Shown piece by piece: positions 1 through 9,818 of a DNA stretch of 64,000 nucleotides. Source of the stretch: a virus; the IMG/VR virus record IMGVR_UViG_3300000956_000001, positions 1 to 64,000 of that record; one strand, given 5' to 3'. The notes beneath the pieces were generated by a model that searched no databases, had not been told where the DNA came from, and saw nothing but the letters and a program-made list of their open reading frames with translations. Position numbers and translations under genes: made by a program. Each line of letters opens with the position of its first letter. Position 1 is the first letter of the stretch.

Positions 1-2
1 AG

Positions 3-3000
3 CGCGCCACGGCGACTCTCTCCGATGGCTCCGTTGTTGCAATGGTTCCTGACACGAACATCGCAGCTATGGCTGGTGATGACGCCACGGGCACCCCAAA
101 GATTCGGTTCTACAAGTCTGACACGACTCGTACGACCTGGACGTTGAATTTCACCTACACTCCAAGTCCGCAGGCAATGTCCAGCACGAAGGCTTTTGTT
201 GGCAGCATGGTGTTGGACACTTCGAATAACATTCACCTCGTCTACCAGGGTACAGACAACAGTCTGAACTACGTGCCATTCACTTCCGGTTCAGGTACGT
301 GGTCAGCTGGAACTCTACAGTCGGTTGTTGCGGCAAACGCAGTCACCAACCGTTATCGCTCGATGGACATCGACGTTACGAGCACAAACCGACCTGCGAT
401 TATCGTATACGAGTCGAAGGCGTCTGCTGGTCCGTCGGCGTGGACTCGTGTGTATATTCGTAACGACAACGGCACCACCTGGCGCAAGGCGCATGAGTAT
501 GACCATGCAACAGGCGCCGGTGGTAGCATCCCGATCTACACTGGCTCCGAAGATGTTTCCATCAGTTGGAACGCAGCTGGCATTTCAAGTAACGTCGGAC
601 AGCTTCTCATCTACTACACTCGAATTGGATTCTTCTACGACCACGGCGACATTATCGCCGAGCTGAGTTACAACGTCAATACTGGCACGGATAACAGTGC
701 GACGGTGCTCGGCACGTGGCCGAAGTTCAATCAGGACCAGGGTGGCGGTCGGCGCGGCTGGATCTTCAAGACTAACAATGACAAGTGGCAGGTGGCACTC
801 GTTGTTGGTCAGGTGCGTCCCTCGTTTCAGACCGCACGCTTGACTCATGGTGCATACAGTGCTCCATACGTGAACAAGACAACGACGAACATCTGGAATG
901 CAGAAGATCTGAATGGTGTCAGGTATACCATTACGCCTCGCATTCCTCAGATTGATTACAGCATCAATGCATACAATGCCATTGGCTGCGTTTATGCTGA
1001 CAATCGAGTGATGTTCGGCTTCCTCACGTCACGCACATATACTGTCGATTCTACGACGAGTTGGTCGCTGTCTAGCGTTGTTTTCAGGTACGACGACGCA
1101 GTGACAACCCAGGCCAGCTACGTCGACAACCAGACGCGACCGCTGGATAATTACTTCACCTACGGGCAGCAGCCTATCGGCGTCTATGGAGGTGGCAACA
1201 ACAGGAACCAGGCTGGTGACCTGAAGTTCAACTTCATGGGCCTGTATGGTTACTCTGGAAACAGTCAACTCAGTTCGGCTCGGAACATTATGCGAGCTGT
1301 TATTGACACCTTCTACGATCCGCCGACGAATGTTGGACCCACTCTGTCGGTTGGAAACGATACGCCAGTACTCCAGGTTCGCGTTCAGAATACCGCTCTT
1401 TACCCCAACATCAAGGGGAAGATCGAGTGGACACTGGCGCGCGACTCTGGATTTACTACGGATGTTCGACAGATCCTTCAGCCAGATAGCGAGTATCAGA
1501 ACTACGGTTCGAGTAACGCACTTGTTCCGCCAGCGTTCAATATCTCAATTCAGTTGAGTGGCGTTGGTGCGCAGAAGCTTTACAGTGGCACCTGGTACAT
1601 GCGTGCGCGCGTTGTGTCTGATCTGGGACAGGCGTCCTCGTGGTCGAGCACAACTTCATTCGTAGTGGCGCATGCACCATCAGCGCTGGCAAAGATTCCA
1701 TCTGCTGGCTCTCTTGTGCCATATGGATATTCTGGATCAATTGCTTTCAGTTGGAACATGAGTGACACGGAACCAACTGATGCACAGACTGCATATCGGC
1801 TTGTTATTCTTCGTCTTGACACCGGCGCGACGGTTCTGGATACTGGCAAAGTCCTGTCTAGTGTACAGTCGTCAGTGCAGACGATTTCGTCCGGACTTCA
1901 GGATGTAACGCTTCAGTGGAGCGTGTCGTTGTGGGATACAGATGACGTTCAGGGTCCATTCTCTAACCCTATCCAATTCACTACATCGGCGGCCCCCGTT
2001 GTCCGCGTGACGTCGCCTACGGACGGCGCAACCATCACCGCGGCGGCCCCCGTTGTTGCATGGTCCGTGACGTTTTCCGGCTCGCGCACGCAGAGGGCAT
2101 ACAAGGTATCAGCGATCATTGCTAATGCCCTTGACGTGTTTACGCGAACAGTTGGATCTGGCAGCTGGGGCAGTACATCAGATGGAAAGGCGTGGACTAC
2201 TGTAGCTACTGCCGATGGTAGCTACAGTGTTAACGGAACCCAGGGTGTACACACGCGATCAGCAATTGGTGCGTCCCTGGTTTCACTGCTCCCGTCAACC
2301 TATCTTAATAGTGACCAAGAGGTGAGCGGAACTACTGCTGCGCTTACTACTGGTTCTGGTGTGCAGCGATTTGGTCTTATCGCGCGCTACGTGAACAGTA
2401 GTAACTACTTCTCTGCTGATGTACAGTTTAATGCTGACAACAGTATGGGGGTGCGAATTGTCAAGGTTGTTGGTGGCGTAGAGACTCTTCTTGGTGCTGT
2501 CAATCCTATCTCTGGATTTACTTACGTTGCCGGTGTCCGATACAACCTTCGATTCAAGGTGTCTGGCGAAAACCTGTACGCAAAGGTGTGGCCAACAACT
2601 GGCAGCCAGCCTGCCTATTGGCACGTCTCGGTTACGTCGTCGGTGCTGTCTGCCGCTGGGTATGTGGGTCCATTCTCGCGTTGGGACGCTGGCGTTACGA
2701 CCGCCCTGCCCTCGACCACCAACTTCGATAACTACTCAATGTACGACTCGGACAATCCCGTTGTTCTTGCAACGAGTAATTGGATTCAAGATACTGCTGG
2801 GACCTACGCATTCCCAACCAATATCTTGGCGAATAACGGTTACTACCTTCTCTCGGTTGACGTGCAGGACTCTAATGGCATGCAAGGCCAGGATTCAATT
2901 GGAGTACTGACTTCCTGGACACCGCCAGTAGACGCTACGTTCGGTGTTTCAACTGATGCTTTCGGTGCGACAGTAACCTGGACCAATGCCGGTGTGGATG

Positions 3001-3656
3001 TTGACTTTGTTGCATGGCGTGTGTATCGTCGGTATATGGTCACAGAACTTGCTGACCTAGACGATGACGACACAGCTAACACCTGGGTTCTCATATACGA
3101 GAACACTGACGCGGCATCGAGCTACAGTTACAAGGACTATCTTATTCCCTGTAACACGGCAGTTGACTACACGGTAGTGCAGGTCGTCGACCGATTCGGT
3201 AGCATTATCGAGTCGCCAATTAGCTCCTTTACTACGGTAACGTCGCCATCTGATCGTTACTACTTCATCCCAACCGTTCCAATCGGAACGATCGCAGCAT
3301 ACGAAGCTTCAAACGTTATCGACGATAACTATACAGACGAAGTCGAGAACGAGACGCTTCATATCCTTGATCGCGGACGACAGGTTCAGGTGGGTGACGA
3401 TCTGGGAGCTACTGGAACACTCCAGATCCAACTGCGCAATCCAGTGTCTGCGCGCGGGGACCGACAGTTCCTCCAGAGGCTCGCCAGCACGAAGAACCTT
3501 GGCGTGTGGATGAAGACTCCATTCGGGGATGTCCGTTGCGTAAAGTTCCTCCCAATTCAGGTTCGATACCTGGCCGGAACTGGTACGACGGAACTTTCTG
3601 ACCTCACCATTCCATATGTCGAGATCATCACTGACCCTTCAATCACTCGATCGTAG
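3..3656 (+). CDS. Minor tail protein, 5' end outside the window
   Basis: The frame is open from the first bases of the window with no stop before the ATG at 42, so the gene starts upstream; 1217 residues are visible. The first ~400 residues are beta-rich with repeated Trp/Asp-containing blades resembling a BNR-type propeller. Then come fibronectin-III-like segments (about residues 430-660) and a jelly-roll, LamG-like module (about 700-905, with a GSGSWG.TSDGKAW start). The C-terminus (GRQVQVGDDLGATGTLQIQLRN) looks like a tail-assembly domain. It is followed 6 bp later by another tail gene and is probably a host-contacting tail fibre or baseplate protein. Tail role is likely; domain names are by eye. 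Confidence 0.8.
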   Translation, partial: RATATLSDGSVVAMVPDTNIAAMAGDDATGTPKIRFYKSDTTRTTWTLNFTYTPSPQAMSSTKAFVGSMVLDTSNNIHLVYQGTDNSLNYVPFTSGSGTWSAGTLQSVVAANAVTNRYRSMDIDVTSTNRPAIIVYESKASAGPSAWTRVYIRNDNGTTWRKAHEYDHATGAGGSIPIYTGSEDVSISWNAAGISSNVGQLLIYYTRIGFFYDHGDIIAELSYNVNTGTDNSATVLGTWPKFNQDQGGGRRGWIFKTNNDKWQVALVVGQVRPSFQTARLTHGAYSAPYVNKTTTNIWNAEDLNGVRYTITPRIPQIDYSINAYNAIGCVYADNRVMFGFLTSRTYTVDSTTSWSLSSVVFRYDDAVTTQASYVDNQTRPLDNYFTYGQQPIGVYGGGNNRNQAGDLKFNFMGLYGYSGNSQLSSARNIMRAVIDTFYDPPTNVGPTLSVGNDTPVLQVRVQNTALYPNIKGKIEWTLARDSGFTTDVRQILQPDSEYQNYGSSNALVPPAFNISIQLSGVGAQKLYSGTWYMRARVVSDLGQASSWSSTTSFVVAHAPSALAKIPSAGSLVPYGYSGSIAFSWNMSDTEPTDAQTAYRLVILRLDTGATVLDTGKVLSSVQSSVQTISSGLQDVTLQWSVSLWDTDDVQGPFSNPIQFTTSAAPVVRVTSPTDGATITAAAPVVAWSVTFSGSRTQRAYKVSAIIANALDVFTRTVGSGSWGSTSDGKAWTTVATADGSYSVNGTQGVHTRSAIGASLVSLLPSTYLNSDQEVSGTTAALTTGSGVQRFGLIARYVNSSNYFSADVQFNADNSMGVRIVKVVGGVETLLGAVNPISGFTYVAGVRYNLRFKVSGENLYAKVWPTTGSQPAYWHVSVTSSVLSAAGYVGPFSRWDAGVTTALPSTTNFDNYSMYDSDNPVVLATSNWIQDTAGTYAFPTNILANNGYYLLSVDVQDSNGMQGQDSIGVLTSWTPPVDATFGVSTDAFGATVTWTNAGVDVDFVAWRVYRRYMVTELADLDDDDTANTWVLIYENTDAASSYSYKDYLIPCNTAVDYTVVQVVDRFGSIIESPISSFTTVTSPSDRYYFIPTVPIGTIAAYEASNVIDDNYTDEVENETLHILDRGRQVQVGDDLGATGTLQIQLRNPVSARGDRQFLQRLASTKNLGVWMKTPFGDVRCVKFLPIQVRYLAGTGTTELSDLTIPYVEIITDPSITRS

Positions 3657-3662
3657 GCGAGT

Positions 3663-4889
3663 ATGGCTACTACTGTTACCACCTACGTTCCACCTGTTCA
3701 TACAGTTGGACTGCCACCTGATGATGTGATCAATGCGCTTACCGCAGGTGTTGTTAACATCAAACGATACGCTGCCCTCTATGAGGCAGATGCTGTGACT
3801 CCGTTTGCCATTGACAACTTTGATCGTCGTCTTGCGGATGGCAGTATTACAGTTGACATGAATCGTGACGAACGTCGCATGTGCGACTTCATGTTCGACA
3901 ATAATGACTTTGCGTTGAATCTTGACCCATTCGGAGGATTCTACTACGACAAGATTATCAAGGCGTTTTGGGGTATCGAGTATTATGACTCGACAAATAC
4001 TCTACAGCGTTGGGAGACTCAAGTCGGAGAGTTCATGATCGACAGGATCGATCAGGATAACTTCCCAAATGCAGTCAAAGTTACTGGTCGAGACTACACA
4101 AAGAAGTGTCTTGTCAGTCAGATCTTGAACTCCGTTCAGTTCAATCCAGCGACGCCGGTCGAGGAGATCATTCGTGCGCTGGCTGCAAATTCTGGCGTCA
4201 CGAAGTTTCGACTTCCGTATACTGGCCTTTCGTTTACCGAGCCAGTAGTATTCGATCCTGGCACCGCGCGCTGGGAAGTAATGAAGCGCATCTGCGATTC
4301 CGTTGGTTATGAAGTTTACTTCACGGCGGACGGATATCTCACCATGCGTCCCTATCAGGATCCAACCACAAGTCCAGTCACCTGGGTGTTCAAGACTGGC
4401 AGTGCTGGTACCCTTGTCAAGTACAAGAAGTCCACAGAAGATTCTCTAATCAAGAATCACTGCGTTGTCATTGGTGCCGCACAGACTGATGATACTGGTT
4501 TTAGTACTGTTGCATTCGGCGAGGCGCGCAATGATGATCCAGCCTCGCCTACGCGTATTGGAGTCCCCGGAACTCCTGGCGGTCTTGGTGACAGGGTTGA
4601 TCTGTTCAAATCGCAGTACATCACCCAGCAAGATCAGGCGCAGGCGGTAGCCGAGGCGCGCTTGAGTATCTCCGGACTTGAGCAGTTTAATATTTCCTTC
4701 GAGTCAATGACCATTCCGTTCATTGACGGTGGAGATATCATTCACATCGAAACTGACAATGAGAGCATCTACACTCCGGTTCGCTTCCTGCTAGCAAGCT
4801 TTGCATTGCCCATGCAGCTCGGAAGTATGAGTGGCACGGCTAGGCGTGTAACTCTTGTTGGCACCAAGCGTAAGTATGGGACTTACTAA
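3663..4889 (+). CDS. Minor tail protein, baseplate-hub-like
   Basis: 408 residues, starting 6 bp after the previous tail gene. The order of features (an early strand-rich domain with the segment VGEFMIDRIDQDN, then VTGRDYTKKCL, a central helical segment, and a C-terminal insert of beta strands) resembles phage baseplate-hub/minor tail proteins that cap the tail tube. Its stop overlaps the next start as TAATG, so the two genes are translationally coupled. No catalytic motif was seen. Tail assignment rests mainly on context and general pattern; the exact hub role is a guess. Confidence 0.7.
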   Translation: MATTVTTYVPPVHTVGLPPDDVINALTAGVVNIKRYAALYEADAVTPFAIDNFDRRLADGSITVDMNRDERRMCDFMFDNNDFALNLDPFGGFYYDKIIKAFWGIEYYDSTNTLQRWETQVGEFMIDRIDQDNFPNAVKVTGRDYTKKCLVSQILNSVQFNPATPVEEIIRALAANSGVTKFRLPYTGLSFTEPVVFDPGTARWEVMKRICDSVGYEVYFTADGYLTMRPYQDPTTSPVTWVFKTGSAGTLVKYKKSTEDSLIKNHCVVIGAAQTDDTGFSTVAFGEARNDDPASPTRIGVPGTPGGLGDRVDLFKSQYITQQDQAQAVAEARLSISGLEQFNISFESMTIPFIDGGDIIHIETDNESIYTPVRFLLASFALPMQLGSMSGTARRVTLVGTKRKYGTY

Positions 4890-7327
4890 TGACGAGTTCA
4901 TTTGCCCACCTTGGTGTTGCCGCAGAGGTTCGCGACATCATTGGCGAGGTTGCCAAGAGGGTAGTTTCACAGCAGGCTCCACGTCCCAACTACGGGCGAG
5001 TCATCAGTGTTAACTCTTCTGCACTGACGGCTACAGTATGGTTCCCAGGCGACGAGGCTCCTGTCTCGGTAAACCTGTTTCCGAACACAATCCCAGGTCA
5101 GTGGCACGAGCGCTTCGGCTTGGGTTCCGGTGCTGGTATTACAAACACGTCGTACTTCGGCTACGGATCACAGGTTGCCGTTCAGGACTTTGACGGCAAG
5201 GTGTTTATCACCCAGGTGTTGACGGGTGGCGTGCTGTCAGCAGATGCCAAGATGTTCAACGCGAGTGTAGTCAGCCAGGAGGCAACAGAGATTGCTGCCG
5301 ACCAGGCCGGCTTCCCGGTACAGGTCATTGGCGAACCTTACGAGACGCTGATTAACTGTCACGTGAATAACGATTCGCTGCCCGATGGTGGAGCAATCTC
5401 GTTTGGGCCATTCACGACCCTCAACTCCGAGCTTCCTGGAATTGGCTGGATTGAGATCTCAGTAACAGAACTTGCTGGAGCTTCAAAGTACTTCAAGTTG
5501 CCAATCAATGCAATCAGAGACTTCGAGCATACTGGCGGTACAGGTTTTCTTGACTCTTGGTTCAGGGTTGTTCCAGAGCAGTCAGTAACTGACAATGCCG
5601 GTGTGGTTGTCGACTTCGACTTTGACTTCTCCATTAAGCGTACCGTCTACGGCAACGTCGACGAGTTCTTCCCTGACAACGAACTCTGGATGCGTGTCGT
5701 CAAGCGAGGCGCGGCATGGACTGGACTCAATTGTAAAATTACAATTCGGGCCACCAATATACAACGAGGACGCTCGCTATCTGGTCGCGAGTTGTTCATG
5801 CAGGAATCACTCTCGTCTCCTCCGGACGCGAAGGGTTACGTTGGATTCCATAATGCGCAGATGGTTTTCCGTGACTTTGATGACTACGGAGTACTTGACG
5901 ACTTTGGTCGCACTGTTGCCGGAACCTGGGGAACATCAGATTCTGGTCCAACGTGGCTAGTGCGCACGGGCGTCGCAAGTAACTGGGGAGTTGATGGATC
6001 GGCTGCGTATATGAGTTTCAATGGAAACTTCTCGCAGACGATTACGCTACAGCAGAGTAACATCCTGAACACCGACACATACTTTGACGTATGGTCTGCC
6101 GTGGTTCCGACTGGTGCTGAAATTCAGTTCATTCACACTAGTCGGTGGGTTGACAGTAACAATCATTACGAGTTCAAGATAATCTTCCAGACGGCAGGAA
6201 CAATTACTCTTAGTTTCATTAAAGCTGTCGCTGGCGTCTTTACGGCTATCGGATCTGATCTCAACACTGGCATCACGTTTACTGCGAATGAACGGCTTCG
6301 CGCAAGAGCCCGAATTAACGGATCTGCGCTGTTCATGAAGATCTGGAAGCCTGCATCACAGCGCGAACCCGACTGGATGAAGATCGAGATTGACTCTAGC
6401 CTTGGAGCTAATGCTGGTAACTTTACTGGCTTCATTGCATTCCCAGGTGGAGCTAACAGCAATACGAAACCATTCAAGGTGTTCGTTGACAAGGTTCGCG
6501 CTTCACTGTACGACAAGGGTCAAGACAACAGCGGTGCCCAGTGGCATACCGGCCCGTGGCGGAGCGGCCTGCTCCGTATAGCCGACAGCCTGCAGAAGAC
6601 ATGGATCTCCAAAGGCAGTATGAGCTGGGATGGCTCATACTTGAAATGGACGCAGAGTCTGTACTTTGGTGGGATTGGTCAGCATCGTCTTGGTCTAGGA
6701 GCTGGCTCGACAATGATGCAGTCACCGCCATCAGGGTTCGGCATTCCTGTCGTACCAAATGGTGGCAGTGTAACCGTCACGGGCTCTGGTATTCCGCTCG
6801 CGGTAGGCGAGGCCTTGTATTGTGCGATTCAACCAGGGCAGACCTGGGAAAACCTATACGAGTATTTGTTCATTGTTAGTGCAACATCAACACTGAATTT
6901 TGATCTACCAGAATGGGCAGTACTGATTGCATCGCGAAGTGATTCGTCTTCGCTTGGTCCTGACCTTCGTCTAGGCAACGGTCAGGTTCTTGACAGGTGG
7001 CGCACGCCTTCCTTTGCTACTAACTGGTCTGACTACGGTAGCCCTTTTGAAGTTGGTGGCTATCGAATGGAAGCCGGCAATATAGTAAGACTCAGAGGAC
7101 TCATCAGGCACACTACCTCCTCGGCTACGGGCACCATGTTTACTTTGCCATCTGGATTCCGTCCAGCAAATACTCATCTCTTTACTGTGACATCCGCTGC
7201 GACTATCAACGGCAGCAGCCGTGTCGATGTGGACTCAAGTGGTAACGTTACTGTAATTACACACAATGCAAACGGTGGATCTTCTTATGTATCACTTGCG
7301 GAGATATCATTTGAAGCAGCATTCTAG
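4889..7327 (+). CDS. Minor tail protein / tail fibre with LamG-like module
   Basis: 812 residues. The first ~100 resemble an OB-like baseplate domain (RPNYGRVISVNSS, then VWFPGDEAPV). The middle (about residues 325-550) is a jelly-roll module with the same opening pattern as in the gene at 3-3656 (DDFGRTVAGTWGTSDSG, later FVDKVRA). The C-terminal ~120 residues (YRMEAGNIVRLRGLI, then LPSGFRPANTHLF) look like the trimeric tip domain found at the end of many phage fibres. It probably binds the cell-surface glycan. It is the last structural gene before the lysis genes, 90 bp upstream of the holin-like gene. Confidence 0.78.
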   Translation: MTSSFAHLGVAAEVRDIIGEVAKRVVSQQAPRPNYGRVISVNSSALTATVWFPGDEAPVSVNLFPNTIPGQWHERFGLGSGAGITNTSYFGYGSQVAVQDFDGKVFITQVLTGGVLSADAKMFNASVVSQEATEIAADQAGFPVQVIGEPYETLINCHVNNDSLPDGGAISFGPFTTLNSELPGIGWIEISVTELAGASKYFKLPINAIRDFEHTGGTGFLDSWFRVVPEQSVTDNAGVVVDFDFDFSIKRTVYGNVDEFFPDNELWMRVVKRGAAWTGLNCKITIRATNIQRGRSLSGRELFMQESLSSPPDAKGYVGFHNAQMVFRDFDDYGVLDDFGRTVAGTWGTSDSGPTWLVRTGVASNWGVDGSAAYMSFNGNFSQTITLQQSNILNTDTYFDVWSAVVPTGAEIQFIHTSRWVDSNNHYEFKIIFQTAGTITLSFIKAVAGVFTAIGSDLNTGITFTANERLRARARINGSALFMKIWKPASQREPDWMKIEIDSSLGANAGNFTGFIAFPGGANSNTKPFKVFVDKVRASLYDKGQDNSGAQWHTGPWRSGLLRIADSLQKTWISKGSMSWDGSYLKWTQSLYFGGIGQHRLGLGAGSTMMQSPPSGFGIPVVPNGGSVTVTGSGIPLAVGEALYCAIQPGQTWENLYEYLFIVSATSTLNFDLPEWAVLIASRSDSSSLGPDLRLGNGQVLDRWRTPSFATNWSDYGSPFEVGGYRMEAGNIVRLRGLIRHTTSSATGTMFTLPSGFRPANTHLFTVTSAATINGSSRVDVDSSGNVTVITHNANGGSSYVSLAEISFEAAF

Positions 7328-7417
7328 CATTGGAAAGAATGGCAAGTAAAAGCTGTACGGATGCCCATGATGCACCTATCCTAGATATGCGTAAGCCCAA
7401 CGGACTAGGAGGTCTAC

Positions 7418-7771
7418 ATGGGTAGCGTTGAAGGTATCCCGAGTGATCCAGGCTTCTGGTGGAAGCTGGTTAATCTCAATCCGACGTTGTGGCGAGCATT
7501 GATTGTTGCCACCATCGCGCTGCTTGGCGCGGCGGGCATCGCGGTGAATGGGTCTATCGAGGATTCACTATTCCTGTTTATCACTGCATTGGCAGCGATC
7601 ATTCAGGGTGTATGGACTCGCGGTTCTGTGACCGCAAACCAGAAGGTGGTTGTCTACAAGCCGGATCCAATCGGCGAGCCTCGCAATCTTCAGCCCGGTC
7701 CGTCGGTAAGTTACGAGGAGACGCGAGTCAATGCTGCTGCGCAGGCAACAGTAGATCCGGCGAACATGTAA
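7418..7771 (+). CDS. Putative holin / small membrane protein
   Basis: 117 residues with two predicted membrane helices (residues ~24-43, ALIVATIALLGAAGIAV, and ~48-66, LFLFITALAAIIQGV) and a polar C-terminal tail. A strong Shine-Dalgarno (AGGAGG at 7409) precedes the ATG by 4-5 bases. Position between tail genes and a probable endolysin, plus the two-helix topology, are what one expects of a class II holin that lets the endolysin reach the wall. No sequence motif defines holins, so the call rests on topology and context. The stretch 7371-7386 just upstream carries a CCTATCCTAGA motif that elsewhere forms early promoters. Confidence 0.6.
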   Translation: MGSVEGIPSDPGFWWKLVNLNPTLWRALIVATIALLGAAGIAVNGSIEDSLFLFITALAAIIQGVWTRGSVTANQKVVVYKPDPIGEPRNLQPGPSVSYEETRVNAAAQATVDPANM

Positions 7772-7780
7772 GGGAGCGCC

Positions 7781-8782
7781 ATGGCATCTCAGGCGTACTA
7801 TGACTGGGTCAGGGCGGGCAAGCCGTACAATCGGTCAGCCCCTGTCATGCAGCTTCGTGATGTTTTGCGAAGCCATGGCTACACTGTCTACGACTACCCT
7901 GACGAAGCGCATCAGAAGGCCAACCTTCCACAGGACCACACTGCGTACTCGGCTACAGGTTGGCCGGTCTCATCGCCTCGCTGGTGGGCATTCGGGATTG
8001 ATCAGATGCCCGGCAAGGGTGGCATGAGTGACCTCGCTGATGTCGCCATGCAGATCATCAAGGACAAGGACGCTGGCGTTCCTGGGACCGAGTGGATCAA
8101 GTACATCAACTGGACTGACAAGTCTGGCAAGTGCTGGCACACATCCTGGAAGCCGAATAAGTCAACAGTTCCGAGTGACGACAAAGGCCATAATCATATC
8201 AGCGGACGATCGGACTTTACGTCCCGCACGACTGTGAAGTATGATCCAGTTGCTCGTATGCGTGGCCAGGTAACAACAGGAAGGCAGGACGAGGATATGG
8301 CGATCATCGCACGCGGACCTGACGGCAAGGTGTATTTCTGCAGTGCAAATCGATCGTACCCCATCCCCGAGACTTCGGTTGGCGACAGGGTCTACCTCGC
8401 AGGTCAGGGTGCGTATTTCCTGGCTCGTGGTCCGGTTGCTGGCGATGCCGAGTGGGAGAAGGGCGGCATCATTCGCAAGGGCTGGTCAGAGAACATCTTC
8501 GGGATCGTCGACACCGGCGATCTTCAGTCAACGCGTCCTCACGGGTGGGCACTTGCCACGCGCGTTGAGGCGATGGCTAAGATGATGCCAAAGTCGCAGA
8601 CTGGCGAGGATATCAAGATGGTGTCAGCCATCGAGGCGGGTGCCAGCGGTGGTGACGCAGCCCTTCCGGTCGACGTCGCAACCGTGAAGGCTGGCGTGAC
8701 GGCAGCGCTCAAGGACGAGGAAAACCAGGCTGTTCTGGTGGATACCGCTTTCCGCGGTTCACAGAAGGCTGAGCAGGAGTAG
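7781..8782 (+). CDS. Probable endolysin (peptidoglycan hydrolase)
   Basis: 333 residues, 9 bp after the holin-like gene. The N-terminal ~165 residues contain DHTAYSATGWP, FGIDQMP and later GHNHIS. The spaced His/Asp and the final H-x-H are consistent with a zinc peptidase of the M15/LD-carboxypeptidase type that cuts cross-links in the cell wall. After a linker (about 170-185) the C-terminal half (GPDGKVYFCSANRSYPIP onwards) is a separate small domain, perhaps wall binding. Genome position next to a holin-like gene and spanin-like genes supports lysis. The catalytic family is tentative. Confidence 0.62.
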   Translation: MASQAYYDWVRAGKPYNRSAPVMQLRDVLRSHGYTVYDYPDEAHQKANLPQDHTAYSATGWPVSSPRWWAFGIDQMPGKGGMSDLADVAMQIIKDKDAGVPGTEWIKYINWTDKSGKCWHTSWKPNKSTVPSDDKGHNHISGRSDFTSRTTVKYDPVARMRGQVTTGRQDEDMAIIARGPDGKVYFCSANRSYPIPETSVGDRVYLAGQGAYFLARGPVAGDAEWEKGGIIRKGWSENIFGIVDTGDLQSTRPHGWALATRVEAMAKMMPKSQTGEDIKMVSAIEAGASGGDAALPVDVATVKAGVTAALKDEENQAVLVDTAFRGSQKAEQE

Positions 8783-8784
8783 TC

Positions 8785-9207
8785 ATGATTCTCTTGCGGT
8801 CCGGAGAGTGGATACCACTCAAGGAACACCTCGAAGCTCTCCGGACCGCGGAGCGTCGATTCCAGGAAGAACGCGATAGGCGATATGCCGAGGTTAACAC
8901 AGAGCGCGAGAAGGCACTCAAGATCAAGGAGACGGCCGATCTCGCTGCACTACAACTCGCGCGCGAGATCCAGACATACAAGGACGAGAAGGCAAACGAG
9001 TTGCGAGAGCAGATCTCGTCCGAGCGTGGATTGTATGTCACCAAGCAGGAACTTGGAGCTCTTGGCGAAAAGTTTGATGCAACGATAACACCCCTTATGG
9101 CATATGTGAATGCGAATCAGGGGCGTGGAGCGGGAATCAGTACAATTATAAGTTACGCGATTACCGTCGCGAGTCTTGTTGTTGCGGTGTTTGCTGTACT
9201 TAGATAG
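8785..9207 (+). CDS. Coiled-coil protein with C-terminal membrane anchor
   Basis: 140 residues: a long charged coiled coil (about residues 15-85, rich in Glu/Arg/Lys), a short globular part (YVTKQELGALGEKFDATI), and one C-terminal membrane helix (about 115-138, IISYAITVASLVVAVFAVL). It starts 2 bp after the endolysin stop. The topology is common among actinophage lysis-cassette proteins of unknown function, possibly holin- or spanin-like. No motif identifies it further. Confidence 0.7.
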   Translation: MILLRSGEWIPLKEHLEALRTAERRFQEERDRRYAEVNTEREKALKIKETADLAALQLAREIQTYKDEKANELREQISSERGLYVTKQELGALGEKFDATITPLMAYVNANQGRGAGISTIISYAITVASLVVAVFAVLR

Positions 9208-9228
9208 AAGTGTTGCGGGGAGGGGTTC

Positions 9229-9573
9229 GTGGGCGAGACCCTGAAAATTCTACTGGTAGGAAGTGGGTTTCTCGGGGGAATCGTTGGGCTAGCGATCTAT
9301 GCAGCACGACTCATCTACACAGGCAGACTGGTGCCACGTAGTGCGCTGGAAGATCGAAAGAACGACTTTGCCGACCAGATTGCTCGCGAACGTGCAATCA
9401 GTGATAGCTACAAGCTTGCATCCGAGAACAACGCCGCTGCACTCCAGAAGCAGGCGGAACTCATGGAGAAAGTTCTGGACGAGCAGAAGCTCATTAAGGA
9501 CTTCATCATGGGACTCAAGCGAGCCATGGAGCTGAACCAGCAGGAACAGCGACGGCTCCAAGGGAGACCCTGA
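9229..9573 (+). CDS. Membrane-anchored coiled-coil protein, lysis cassette
   Basis: 114 residues, GTG start at 9229 preceded by GGGGAGGGG. One N-terminal membrane helix (about residues 6-25, ILLVGSGFLGGIVGLAIYAA) is followed by a long amphipathic helix ending in Gln/Arg-rich sequence. Inverse in topology to the preceding gene (anchor at the N- rather than the C-terminus), so the two could form an Rz/Rz1-like or holin/antiholin pair. That pairing is inference from topology and adjacency. Confidence 0.65.
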   Translation: MGETLKILLVGSGFLGGIVGLAIYAARLIYTGRLVPRSALEDRKNDFADQIARERAISDSYKLASENNAAALQKQAELMEKVLDEQKLIKDFIMGLKRAMELNQQEQRRLQGRP

Positions 9574-9575
9574 AT

Positions 9576-9818
9576 ATGAGATTATGGCCTTGGCGAACGA
9601 AGACGGATAAGGAATCCGCCGTGATCGTTGATCCAGAGGATCAGGAAACTCGCAGGCAAGAAGCTCTGCGCGCGGTAGAGGCATCAAGGCACGCCGTCGC
9701 CAGGGTACACCAGGCAGTCCCAAAGGTTGAAGCGCACAGGCGCTCAATGTCACAACTAAGAGCGGACAATGGCCTCGCCGCCATTATCCTCGATGGGTTT
9801 CGTAAAGGGCACGCATGA
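9576..9818 (+). CDS. Small charged protein of the lysis cassette
   Basis: 80 residues starting 2 bp after the previous stop; its own stop overlaps the next start (9815). Basic/aromatic N-terminus (MRLWPWRTK), then a helical Ala/Arg/Glu segment (residues ~27-60) and ADNGLAAIILDGFRKGHA at the end. Not recognised; no membrane segment. Conserved placement within a tight operon supports it being real. Confidence 0.65.
   Translation: MRLWPWRTKTDKESAVIVDPEDQETRRQEALRAVEASRHAVARVHQAVPKVEAHRRSMSQLRADNGLAAIILDGFRKGHA

Noticed and set aside
7371-7386. Promoter for the holin-like gene at the CCTATCCTAGA motif
   Set aside because: In neither orientation is there a suitable -35 box at 16-19 bp, so I only note the motif.
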